Below, in pieces: positions 42,941-52,975 of a stretch of 64,000 nt of DNA. The DNA is from Saccharomycopsis fibuligera x Saccharomycopsis cf. fibuligera. Taxonomy: Eukaryota; Ascomycota; Saccharomycetes; Ascoideales; Saccharomycopsidaceae. The stretch is taken from assembly GCA_001936135.1 (NCBI GenBank), contig CP012809.1, positions 3,521,501-3,585,500 on the forward strand. The letters run 5' to 3'. Numbering within the stretch: position 1 is the stretch's first letter; the number at the start of each line of letters is the position of its first letter. Under the pieces are notes generated by a model. That model ran no database searches. It was not told where the DNA came from and saw only the letters and a list, made by a program, of their open reading frames with translations. A program made the translations under genes and the position numbers.

Positions 42941-44167
42941 TCAAATAATACCCTTGTTTGTATCACCTTCCTTGGCCACTTGAGATGATGTTGGCTGCGA
43001 CTCCGTAGCGTCACTTTCTGCTGAGATTGACATTTGCAATGATTCAGTTGCTGATGCTGGCACTGGTTCTGTTCCAGTATTAGCTGCTTGCGGTTTTTGT
43101 GTTCCCAGTGCCTGTTGAGCCTGCTGAGCCTGCCGAGCCTCTTGTTGCTGTGGGTTGCTTAGCTTCTCGTTATTGGTTTCCGTTTGGCTTTCTGCCATAT
43201 GTTCTGGCTGGTCAACTTCAATTGGAACTTGGTCTTCAATAGCGTTATCTTTAAAAGGGTTAGTCTCCTGATTAATTATATTCAAACTACCAAGTCTTAC
43301 CACCCTAAGATGCTTATCTAGGCTGTTAGTATTAGTGGTAGCGCCAATGTACGTGGCGGCAGGCAACTTCAGCCTCGAAATCACACCATCAGTATTGTTT
43401 ATGAACACCACATCCTTGTTGTAACTTTTTTCAAACAAAAGGCGGCTTTTGTCATTGTGAAATTTTATATCATCACTTATGATAAGCCCATCGTCCTCGA
43501 CTTCAGCTTCAGCATCGCTGGTGCTAGTGCTGTTATTATTTGTTGTAGTTCCAACGGAAACAGAAGCCCCTACTGCTGCTTTAGCAGAAACTCCGGTAGC
43601 GGTTTTGCTAGGCACTGCTCTCTTGGTAGAAGTGTTTGCAGTAGCAGACACTGTAAACTCTTTTGATAAGTTTTTTATTTCTTCCAACAAGTCCAACTTG
43701 CTTTCCAACTTGTTTTCAGTACTTCTGCTATTGTCAGCATTTGCGGAGAAAAAGTTTCTTTCAAACAGTTGGCTGATAGCGCTTGAATTGCTGGTTTCGC
43801 TTTGCAATTCCTCAATTTCCTTTTGTAGACTGCTGATCACGTCCTGAAAATCTTGGTGTTCCCCATCAATTTTCAAATCGTCGCCCTGTACATTGTAATC
43901 AATGAGGTCAGCATCGTCACCCGCGCTGGTTGGCCTGAGCAAGCCAAAACTTTTGAGCATAAGCTCATTGGCAATAACATAATTAACTGAAGTTGTTGAC
44001 TTCAAAGAAACGTTGGTGAGACCGTCGTTGGATGTGATACCGCTGAGCACAGTCTTTGGATGATAAAGAAAATTATTGGTACTGGCAGCGGGTGGCGGAG
44101 GAAAAGAAGCAGATTGCGGAGGGGCTGCGCCATGATTGTTGAGCTTATGTCTTTTTAGAGCCGACAT
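42941..44167 (-). CDS. Low-complexity protein of unknown function
   Basis: I do not recognise this 408-residue protein. The N-terminus is basic with Pro-rich sequence (KRHKLNNHGAAPPQSAS, then FPPPPAAS). Two blocks look ordered and may be conserved: FLYHPKTVLSGITSND to IANELMLKSFGLLRP (about 33-80) and SRLLFEKSYNKDVVFINNTD to LRVVRLGSLNIINQETNPF (about 235-300). A coiled-coil-like stretch lies between (VISSLQKEIEELQSE, LESKLDLLEEIKNLSKEF). The tail is Gln/Ala-rich and acidic. The layout suggests a nuclear scaffold or regulatory subunit, but that is inference. The start ATG is clear, and 3.5 kb of gene-free DNA lies upstream. Confidence 0.75.
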   Translation of the reverse strand: MSALKRHKLNNHGAAPPQSASFPPPPAASTNNFLYHPKTVLSGITSNDGLTNVSLKSTTSVNYVIANELMLKSFGLLRPTSAGDDADLIDYNVQGDDLKIDGEHQDFQDVISSLQKEIEELQSETSNSSAISQLFERNFFSANADNSRSTENKLESKLDLLEEIKNLSKEFTVSATANTSTKRAVPSKTATGVSAKAAVGASVSVGTTTNNNSTSTSDAEAEVEDDGLIISDDIKFHNDKSRLLFEKSYNKDVVFINNTDGVISRLKLPAATYIGATTNTNSLDKHLRVVRLGSLNIINQETNPFKDNAIEDQVPIEVDQPEHMAESQTETNNEKLSNPQQQEARQAQQAQQALGTQKPQAANTGTEPVPASATESLQMSISAESDATESQPTSSQVAKEGDTNKGII

Positions 44168-47100
44168 GGTTGCTATTATGCTTTTTGCAGGTGATGTTGA
44201 TGACGATGACGATGCTGATGTTGATGCTTTTGCTGGACTATCAAGTAAAGCGCGACCGCGTCCACGCTCTGTTTTTACTTGCCGTGATGGTTTCTGTCTA
44301 TATTTTTATTTTTCATCTTCTTTTTTTTGTGTTGCACGTGATATATCATCTGACCTTGTTTTGAGTTCCACCATCCACGTGCCACCAGCCACAGTGGGCT
44401 TTTGTATGCCCGACAGCGGCGTTTTCTGCCGTTTTGTGCCTTACAATAGAAATCACACAGTGCAGTGAATTTCACTGCAGTACAACTGCAATTACAATAT
44501 ATATTGCAATTACAACCCTGCTTTAACCTATAACCGCGTTCACCGGTAGCTCTCTCTCTTTCTCTTCCGCAACCGCAGTATCCGCAGAAACACTATCCGC
44601 GACAGCAGCTGTTTCTAATTAAGGTACAACCTTCGGTGGCAGTCCGTTTTCTTCTTTTTGCAGGAAAGGCCCCCCTCCCCCTCCTCCCCTGCCCATCTTT
44701 CGCCAGCGATATCACAGCTACTAAGAAAACTAGTCTCGTTTTGACCTATACCCAGCCGATCAGCATTACACTAGACACCCTTGGCAAGGCTCGATTAACC
44801 AGAAACACAATAAGGATTGGCTCTAAGACTATAAGACTCATACTATAATCATAATCAACGGAATCCAGAAACCTGTTTAGTAAAAAGCGCTTTCCCCAAC
44901 TTGGCCGGGGGAGAGTCAGTCACCAGTCATGCTAAAATTAAAACAATATTTTTTTGTTCTTTTGCCATCAATTCTGCATTACGCTGCTCTTTTACTTTTG
45001 AAACAACTGGGTTAATTTTTCGGAAGACGGTCTAGTTCTAGAGCTTAGGCAAGGAGCTCTCCAAGCACCGCTCCAGAAGACAGACATATAGATACATTAT
45101 CACATCAGCATTCGCCACGAACGATAATACCGCACGACAAACGGTTCATCCGGCCATTGGCCAAAGTAAGATGCTTAGGCTAGTTGTCCGGCCGGTACTC
45201 AAGCCATTTAGGCGGACAACGAGCTTCGTTAGCGAGAACCTGCATCACAAATGCGGTCGGTGGGTGGTGCGGTGCGTGTGCTTCTCTACACAAAAAAGAA
45301 AAGAAAAAAAAATGGTGATGCAACCAAAACGAAATAATGATCGGCAATGCTTTGTGTGTGATTGACAGTCAGTCAATGTAAACAAAAATAAGGTGGTCGA
45401 GAGTAAAATCCGTTCACCGCATATCTTTCTTGTATATATATCGCATATGCACATAGATGTATCGCATATAGGTCAATCATACCCCAAAACGGCCCGGATA
45501 GTCCACCCACCAGGCAACGCGCTAGAACCCCATATCATTGGCTTTGAGTTGGGCTGAAGCGGATGGCGACAAGCCCAATCAGGCCCGTGGCCAGTTTTTG
45601 CCAAAGAAAACAGACCACAAACATATGGTCATTCAACTTAAATGAACGGTCTGAGGTGCTTTGAGTTGCTGAGTAGTGTGTGTCGTTCTGCCTGAAGATT
45701 CACCAGAGCGAAAGCGTTTTCTCTAATACATACAGTATGGTGGTGGGAGTCAGTCAGCCACCATGAGATGGCCGGCGCCTGGGATAGACTATAGGCTACT
45801 TACTACCTGAAACAGTTGTCTAGACCGCCGGGAACGAGACCCGTGCAACAGTCCGTAATGAGTATAATAAGGCCATGTTGTCTGTGCACATCAACACCAA
45901 TCCAGCTTCCAGGTGTGTACCCTCGTTTCATTCTAAATGGCAGCCACAGGCAGCACCGCCACTCGAACTCTTGACATCATCCATGGCATTGTGTGGTCGT
46001 ACAGTAATTGAATGTCTATAGCTGGGGAAATGAATGGGCACGCCATTCGACTGCCAATGTTGACCAACCCAACCCCCTTCTCCTTTGTTGTTAGGATTAT
46101 ATCATAGAGCCTAGTGAATCTAAATGAAATTTTGCTCGCCGGTCCATGAGCGCAATGAAACTAACAAAAACAGTCTAAAACCACCCACCAATACAAGCAG
46201 CTGTGTCTGCCTATAAGCAGTTGTGCAGTGTGGCAGCAGCGGTGGCTAGTGTGGCTAGTGTGGCTACTTGTGACTGCTCCCAGTTAACTAATATGACAGT
46301 TCTGTATGACTTCAGAGCGGCTATTTCAGCGCAATATGCTTCAACACTAATGCAGTCTAAAACTTCTCAACTTTCGGGAGCTCTTTTTCTTTTTTATGGC
46401 ATGGCATGCTTGTCTGCTTCCAGAAGCTTTTGCTACTGTGGTGCTACTGTGGTGAACACCCCAGATGAAATAAGCATACTATTTTGAGAATAAAATTAGA
46501 ACAGTCCACAAGATACAAGTCAGCTCAGAAAGAGCATAATATTCCGGATTATTCCAAACTTAATGCTCCTTATTGCATACCGTGTCTGCTGCTTGAGCTT
46601 AAAGCTCGCTCTAGTTTTCTTAGGGTTACTTATTGGTCAGCATGGCAAGAAACAAGCTTGACTTTCATGGAGGGATTTTCTCTTTTTTTTTTTTTTTTTG
46701 TCTCTATAAATAAGCTTTCTAGTAAAACTATTGAATAACAAAACAACAAAAAAAAGAAGGGTTTGATCCATGCTCAGTTCCACTGCTTGTTACTGAGCCA
46801 TGATGTCTGTAGAAACGGAAAGATATTATTGTAGAGTACTTAGTGTGTTGCTAAACAGAAGCCGAGTGCTGGACACTTTTTTTTTTTTTTCTTTATGCCA
46901 CCATCATTTCTAAACTGAATACAAGCTCTTTGAGCCCCCCAACTCTGTCACTACCGCTGCTGCTGCTGTGTCCCGCGTTCGGCACTTTGTTATGACAAGC
47001 CTACCCGCTGACTTCGGTATTTTGATTTCAGTTGGATGCACATCGCACCGCCCGCCACTTCCTAGATTCTTTGTTTTATACCGCCCGCCTACCTACCAGA

Positions 47101-47681
47101 TAACGAAATTAATACAATGATCTTGCCAACACTAGATTCAGACGTCATGAGACACAGTTACGAACTTGCAATGTCTCTCCGCAATAGCTTTTTTTTTTTT
47201 TTACTTTCTTTTTTTCTTTTGGACGGTGAAACACTTTACAAGTTTTGGATCATTAAAATTTGCAGCTATTTGTAGCTGTATGTGTTATTAAATAAATGGC
47301 ATCAGCATCGCGGAGGCTGTAAATATATGATAGACATTAAAATCAATAATAGATGATACCGTAGCTAAAAATACAAGCGCAAATAAAACAAGCGACGGAA
47401 AAGAAACGGAAATTCAAGCAGTGAAAACCCATTATAGAAAAAAACGGTATTAAAACAAGCAATTGAAAATGACAAAAAAAAAAAATAAGATCGTAACAAG
47501 TGTTCATGGAAAAACAAAAATAAAAAAAGTCATTATCCAGGAAAAATAATTATTAATCCAAACAAGATGTTCTTCAAATCAAAGGAAAGTGCACATTATC
47601 ATCAATTAAAAAACCAAACAAACAAACAAACAAAAAGCTTCATAAACCAGTCGTCAGCAAGCCTAAAGGCAGGCAATTTGA
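44168..47681. promoter_or_regulatory. 3.5-kb gene-free region upstream of the unknown gene
   Basis: Near the gene lie two CACGTG boxes (44335-44340, 44376-44381), GCCACCAGCCAC at 44381-44392, and the palindrome cluster at 44461-44514. Further away are G/C-richer sequence at 45000-46250, a triple GTGGCTA array (46241-46266), and poly-T runs near 46684-46699, 46877-46890 and 47190-47202. No ORF has convincing composition. No tRNA was seen. Confidence 0.5.
44461..44514. repeat. Palindrome and direct-repeat cluster
   Basis: TGCAGTGAA (44461-44469) and TTCACTGCA (44471-44479) are perfect arms around one base. Directly after, TGCAATTACA occurs twice (44487-44496, 44505-44514), 18 bp apart. It lies about 300 bp upstream of the unknown gene and could be a set of dimeric binding sites. 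Confidence 0.8.
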
Positions 47682-49373
47682 TTATATAAACACGAAATCA
47701 TTGGTAAGGCCATTAGCTGCTCCTAATTGATTAAAAGGAGCATTGGCGTTATTTGCATTGATGGCATTAGTTTTGTTGTTGACGGTAGTATTATTGGCAT
47801 TAGTATTCTTATTAAGACCATCGGTGGTAAGACTGTTGCCCATAAAAGTGTTGAAAAAAGCATCATTATTCAAATCATTGAGTTCAGCACCAAAGTTATT
47901 CAAACCAGACATGTCACCAAAATCACTCAAGTATAAATTGAAATCGATTGATGCTGGGTTTACCTTGTTGAGGTTGATTGTGTTTTCTGGTGGGGTTTGA
48001 CTTTGAGAAGATCCACTCAAAGTGGTGAATGTGCTGTTATTAGTGCTCGTGCTACCTTGAGTACTTTGATTGTTGTTTGAGCTAAAGCTATCACTTGTCA
48101 TAGTTGTTGGCATACCAAAGCTTGGGTTGGAATATGTGGACTCATTGAGAGGTTTGTTCACAAGAGTATTATTACTGCCACTAATGCTGTTATTACCAAC
48201 TGCACCAAGTGTAGGCATAGCTGTTGTTGGGTTCTTCACGTAGTCTAACAACTCCAAATCAATTAGCTGGTCATTGTTCAAACTGGAAGTAGTGTTGTAA
48301 TTGTTGTCTTGAGGGGTAGTGAAGAATTGATTGTTGGTTGTAGACAAGTAAGAAGAAATTGGAGAGGCACTTTCAAACTCTGTTGGACTAAAGCTATTTG
48401 GATTGTCGAGTATTTGGGAATCAAAGGACTGGCTGGTTGCAGTTGTCACTATTGAGTGACGATGTGGAGTCATATTGTAGTTGTTGTTGTTGTGATCAAT
48501 GTACAATTTGTGGCTGCCGTCACCAAAGCTACCAATACCACCGTCAACAGCAGTAGTTGTTATTTGCGGCAATGTTGAAATAGCAGCAGTAGTCAAAGGA
48601 TCATTGATGTTTTGACTTTCCAATGTCACAAATTGGTTACCAACGGCAGCACCAGTTGGTGTTTCATTCTCTCTGACATTTTTGATAAATTCAGAGCACT
48701 TGTCGCCATATGCCTTAGGAGTTAAGCCAGTTATAGACTTAAACACTCTGTGAAAATGCCATGGAGACAATTTTGATTTAGCAGCCAACTCTTTGAACCC
48801 CACGACACCACCTCTCTTTCTTCTTTTCTTGTTTGTATTGACAGTAGCTGCTGATGTTGGAGATGTTGGAGCAGAATTGTTTGGAGAAATATCATCATCA
48901 CTGTTCAAGAATGAATTAGCAGCGGCAGCGGCAATGTGACGGCAAGCAATAATTGTCACGATATGGTTATTGGTTGTGGAATTATTGGTGTTGCTATTGC
49001 TACTGTTATTGCTACTGATGGTGCCTGAATCATTTGATAAGTTTGCTTCGTCAAACAAATTCATTGGTGGATTAAAGTTGATCAATTGGTTTATGTGGTC
49101 AATGCACATCATCACCAACTTCTTTTTGTATTGGTTCACATCCAATGGGTTGCAATGAGCACAAGGAATGAAATCTTGATCAATTGCTTCACTAGCGTTG
49201 TTGAAGTACACTATACTGGACTTGTCCTGAATTGGATCTTTCAAATCGCAGCTTGGTGAGCAAAATTTCTTAGATGCTCTGTAACCCACATAAAATACTC
49301 CTTCTGCATAAGGGTCCTGGAATTGATATGCCTTCCATTTGGCATTCTCTGAGCTGTAGTCAGAAGTACTCAT
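47682..49373 (-). CDS. Ada-type zinc domain plus AraC-like HTH regulator with Asn/Ser/Thr-rich tail
   Basis: This protein combines domains typical of bacterial Ada. Residues 14-80 match the Ada metal-binding domain, with Cys38, Cys42, Cys71 and Cys74 (FCSPSC then PCAHC), the four zinc ligands; in Ada Cys38 accepts methyl groups. A single AraC-like HTH follows (FKELAAKSKLSPWHFHRVFK, then SITGLTPKAYGDKCSEFI, about 193-231). Its first helix region (IVTIIACRHIAAA) is separated from it by an insert of about 40 residues with a KKRRKR nuclear signal. The methyltransferase domain and the second HTH are absent. The last 325 residues are Asn/Ser/Thr-rich, prion-like. A DNA-binding regulator is likely; methyl sensing is unproven. 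The true start is ATG at 49373. Confidence 0.88.
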   Translation of the reverse strand: MSTSDYSSENAKWKAYQFQDPYAEGVFYVGYRASKKFCSPSCDLKDPIQDKSSIVYFNNASEAIDQDFIPCAHCNPLDVNQYKKKLVMMCIDHINQLINFNPPMNLFDEANLSNDSGTISSNNSSNSNTNNSTTNNHIVTIIACRHIAAAAANSFLNSDDDISPNNSAPTSPTSAATVNTNKKRRKRGGVVGFKELAAKSKLSPWHFHRVFKSITGLTPKAYGDKCSEFIKNVRENETPTGAAVGNQFVTLESQNINDPLTTAAISTLPQITTTAVDGGIGSFGDGSHKLYIDHNNNNYNMTPHRHSIVTTATSQSFDSQILDNPNSFSPTEFESASPISSYLSTTNNQFFTTPQDNNYNTTSSLNNDQLIDLELLDYVKNPTTAMPTLGAVGNNSISGSNNTLVNKPLNESTYSNPSFGMPTTMTSDSFSSNNNQSTQGSTSTNNSTFTTLSGSSQSQTPPENTINLNKVNPASIDFNLYLSDFGDMSGLNNFGAELNDLNNDAFFNTFMGNSLTTDGLNKNTNANNTTVNNKTNAINANNANAPFNQLGAANGLTNDFVFI

Positions 49374-49862
49374 TATCAATAATGTACTGAAGAAAAAAAA
49401 AGTAATTTAAAAATAAAATAAAAAAAACAGATTTGTCAAATACTAATTTAGTTTTCAAGTTGAAAACTTAGCGCAAAAAGAAAAAGAAAAATAAAATTTT
49501 TATTCAGTGAAATTGTTCAAGTAGAATATGTTTTTCACTCAAGTCCCTAGTCTATAATAGCACTTCGGAAACTAAAAATGTAAAGTTAAGGTAAACAATT
49601 AATGGTTGCTGGTGCAAGTAAACAGAAGAAAAGAAAAAGAAGAGACAAGAAAAAAAATTAATGAAAAAATTATAAATGACACAGGGAGTGCTTGGTCAAA
49701 TATATATATAGGTAATTATAAAAAAAAAAAAAAAACTATTACATATATCCAAGTGAATTCCTTGTTTTAGAGTTTGCAATACCCGCAGAGCTTCTTCTAG
49801 ACAAATTTACTGGGCTCATTTTTTATTTTTTATATTTTTTAAGCTTTAAACGCAACGCTTAA

Positions 49863-49900
49863 GCAATGCATTACAATATGCATGCTGCAATGCATTACAA
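49863..49900. repeat. Duplicated 14-mer
   Basis: GCAATGCATTACAA occurs at 49863-49876 and 49887-49900, spaced by 24 bp, with ATGCAT palindromes in both copies and between them. It lies about 500 bp upstream of the Ada-type gene. Confidence 0.8.
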
Positions 49901-52532
49901 GGCAAACCTTATTGTGTACCTTAACTTAAAAGTCAATGTTTAGCTTCGGAGGAGACTTCGACAATCCCACAAGCCTCATGACGGGCTTCTCTCCAGCTGA
50001 GCCATTTACTTTTTGCTGCGTAGAACATTACCGAACATTAAAGCTAACTTTCCCCCTCTTCCATTTATATTTTAGCTTCTTAATGTTAAACTACACTGCT
50101 ATGATATACGCTGTTTCGCACTACCTAGTACTAAACTTTCTCTACGTCTCCACCTCTAAACATCACATCACTGGTTTCTGTTACTAATCGGGGAACTGTC
50201 ACTCAGAACGTATCAGGTACTGGTACTTGAAGCTTTCTCACTTTTTTTTCCATATTCCCATTTTTGATGATGATTTTCTCACTAACTATTTTTTCCGACT
50301 GCTCATCAGTACCTCAGGTACAGGTGTTGTGGCATATCACGACTGATATTTGTCGTCGTAGAGCTCAAGCCACTCAGCGGCCACCCGGGTTAGGCGACAC
50401 AGCTCTGCGCCACGCCCATTACTGAAAGTGCTACAGATGTCCCCATATACATCATATCTAGCAAAGCTAAAGCTAGTGCCCCCATGTCTATTAGGTGATA
50501 TAATATCTGTGGCTGCGTGTATGATGTAAAAGCTGGCCAAGTGTGGTCTCTGGCTAGTGGCGTCCACACTAATGCGCCACGCCCTCAACTCCCGCGTGCA
50601 AGTGCGCTTCATAATTAGTTTTATCTGTGGCTAGTGATGTTCGGCTGCCGCATATTCTTGCGTCTGTGCTCTGCTTCGTGGTCTAGCCCAACACTTCATC
50701 TTTTTTCGTACTTTCTTATTATTCCCCAGCCACTCTGCAATCCCAGCCACTACGTAATCGTTGGTTGTGGCGCGGCATAGTCAGACACACCGCTGTTGAC
50801 ATTAGTATGCAAGCCAAGCCCAACATTGTCACATCGAAATAAATGCCAGCATTAGGGAATTTCCGTTACGAGCCAACAATCAGCCAATGCTGATGCTATA
50901 TGTAACTACCATCGATCCGGACTACGTGCCTGCTTAACCGGTCTTATTAATAATTATTTTGATCGTTGTAGCCTCCTTACAGATGATTCGCTTATTGTCT
51001 TCGCTTTATTTTTGTTGTTCTGTCTGCACATTGGTGCTGTTTTTCCTATTTTTCCTCACCACAATATTGAAGAAAGCAAATTTTGGCTTCCTTTTCTCGG
51101 CTATAGTTAAATGATAGATGGTTGCCCTCACAAAAACTATTTACCACACATTTCTTACATTGTGAGCTAGTTATCATGTTGCTAAAGCAGTCGGTAGTGT
51201 ATATTGGCGTGTCTGATGTAATTGAGAGTATCTAGTCTTGAAGTTCTATTGTCATTGCCTTTAACGAGCAACGACATTCTTGTTCCTAATTTAAATTGCT
51301 CTCTGTATAAAAGGTACTTTTTTCTATTTACTCCCACCTTAAAGCAAATGCCACTTTATGATATCATAGACAAAAGTAAACAGGTATCAGAGAGAAGTGC
51401 TACTTTTTAACGCCTATAGGCTTATCATATTTTTGGTCCTGATTTATAAAGCATACTTCTTCAATAGTCATTGTGCAGACTGAAAGATTTTTAGTTTTAA
51501 CATTTCTGACATCTTTTGAGTCAAGACCTTTATTCGAAATATTGAAATCTGTTTATCAATATCGAAAATGCAGCGTGTAAGTCAATTAAGGTCATATTTC
51601 GAAGTCCGACAGACAGGTTATAATCCACCTCAAAATTCTTTACAAAGACGGGTTTGTGATTTACGATATTTTCTGGTGGAAACCCCTGTACGTCAATTTA
51701 TTGTTTGCTCAAAGATCTTTATTCAACCTCGATGTTTGGACCCCCCAAATCACTTCTTCATGATTTGATAGCTAACAATGCAACGCAAGGCAAGCTCTTT
51801 CTTTTTTTCTTTTCTTTTAATTTTTTTTTTTTTTTTTTTTTTGAGTTTGGTTTTGTTTTAGAATATTGCAATAGAAAACGATAGAAACAATTCGCAACTT
51901 TTCTTTTGGCTATGTCTTGAAGCTTTCAAAAAAGACAATAGATCTCCTTACCAAATTTCATGCTTATGCAATTATTTTGCGGAAGCACATGGAACAACAG
52001 GGGCACATATTTTATGAAATGTAGTACGGATTTCTATAATATACAATTTGTCACACTAATAGGCAATTGATGTCAGAAGGGCTGCATAAAAACTCTCTTA
52101 CCTTTATGAATAAAATCAGTATATTGATGTCAGATGTGGCTTGCTTTTGCCTCGCCACTAAGCATGGAAAACTGTTGTGAGTATGAATACACGCAGGCAA
52201 AGTTACTTTAGTACATCATTTGGCCTTGTCAGGTTTGGTTTGCCAAATTCGTTAATTGAGACACCATTTATGACATTACTGATAGTGATAAGAGTTCTCC
52301 CCGTTTGCTACGCATTATGTTTCAAATCCAACGTTATGCCATATAACATTCTCCTCTAGTTTTAGCCCCTGATCTGTGTCTTAGCCGTCCACCGCCAAAA
52401 CATATTAACGCCTGATTGCTCAGTATTTATGGGCAACAGAATTTAAACATAGAAGAATCTTTGTATAAAATTTGTAGCTCAATAGACATTACGACCTCCT
52501 ATATGAGATACAACATAACTACATACAAACAC

Positions 52533-52552
52533 TACAGCTGTATACAGCTGTA
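52533..52552. repeat. Perfect 20-bp palindrome
   Basis: TACAGCTGTATACAGCTGTA is its own reverse complement and also a direct duplication of TACAGCTGTA, each half holding a CAGCTG E-box-like core. Confidence 0.9.
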
Positions 52553-52825
52553 CATACGCACAGAGATTTTTATGCGCTCAGCAATACCTAAAATGGGCTT
52601 TCGAGAACAGTCTTCCAAGCTTCTATAGCATTTCACCAACATATGACAGCATGGCGGTAAAGAGAATCATGAATTCATGCAATGAGGATGATCACAATTC
52701 CTATAATGTTACACCTAAGTTTGAAAAGCAACAAAAAGGAACAAATAATTTAGTAGAAGTGTGTTGTTGTTATTTGGTGACTACAATATACTATATTTTA
52801 TTTCAGCCACGGAAAATAAGCTTAC

Positions 52826-52975
52826 TTTGTGGTGTATTAGTTTGTGGCGCATTGCTTTGTGGCGCATTGCTTTGTGGCGCATTGCTTTATGGAGCATTAC
52901 TTTGTGGAGCATTACTTTGTGGCGCATTACTTTGTGGCGCATTATTTTGTGGCGAGTTTATTTGTAGCCCACTAC
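52826..52975 (+). repeat. 15-bp minisatellite, ten units
   Basis: Ten tandem units of consensus TTTGTGGCGCATTRC; the end units are divergent. As 15 is a multiple of three, the frame beginning at ATG 52651 runs through it (114 codons) and reads a repeated LCGAL, reminiscent of a pentapeptide-repeat pattern. Whether it is expressed is unknown. Confidence 0.9.

Noticed and set aside
44985-45030. TTCCGAA core resembling a point-centromere CDEIII element
   Set aside because: No CDEI and no A/T-rich CDEII at the proper distance.
46203-46487. 94-codon frame in the 44-47 kb desert
   Set aside because: Contains the GTGGCTA array and lacks coding-type composition; no homology recognised.
52826-52975. 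CRISPR-like array
   Set aside because: Units are 15 bp, directly abutting without spacers, in a eukaryotic genome.
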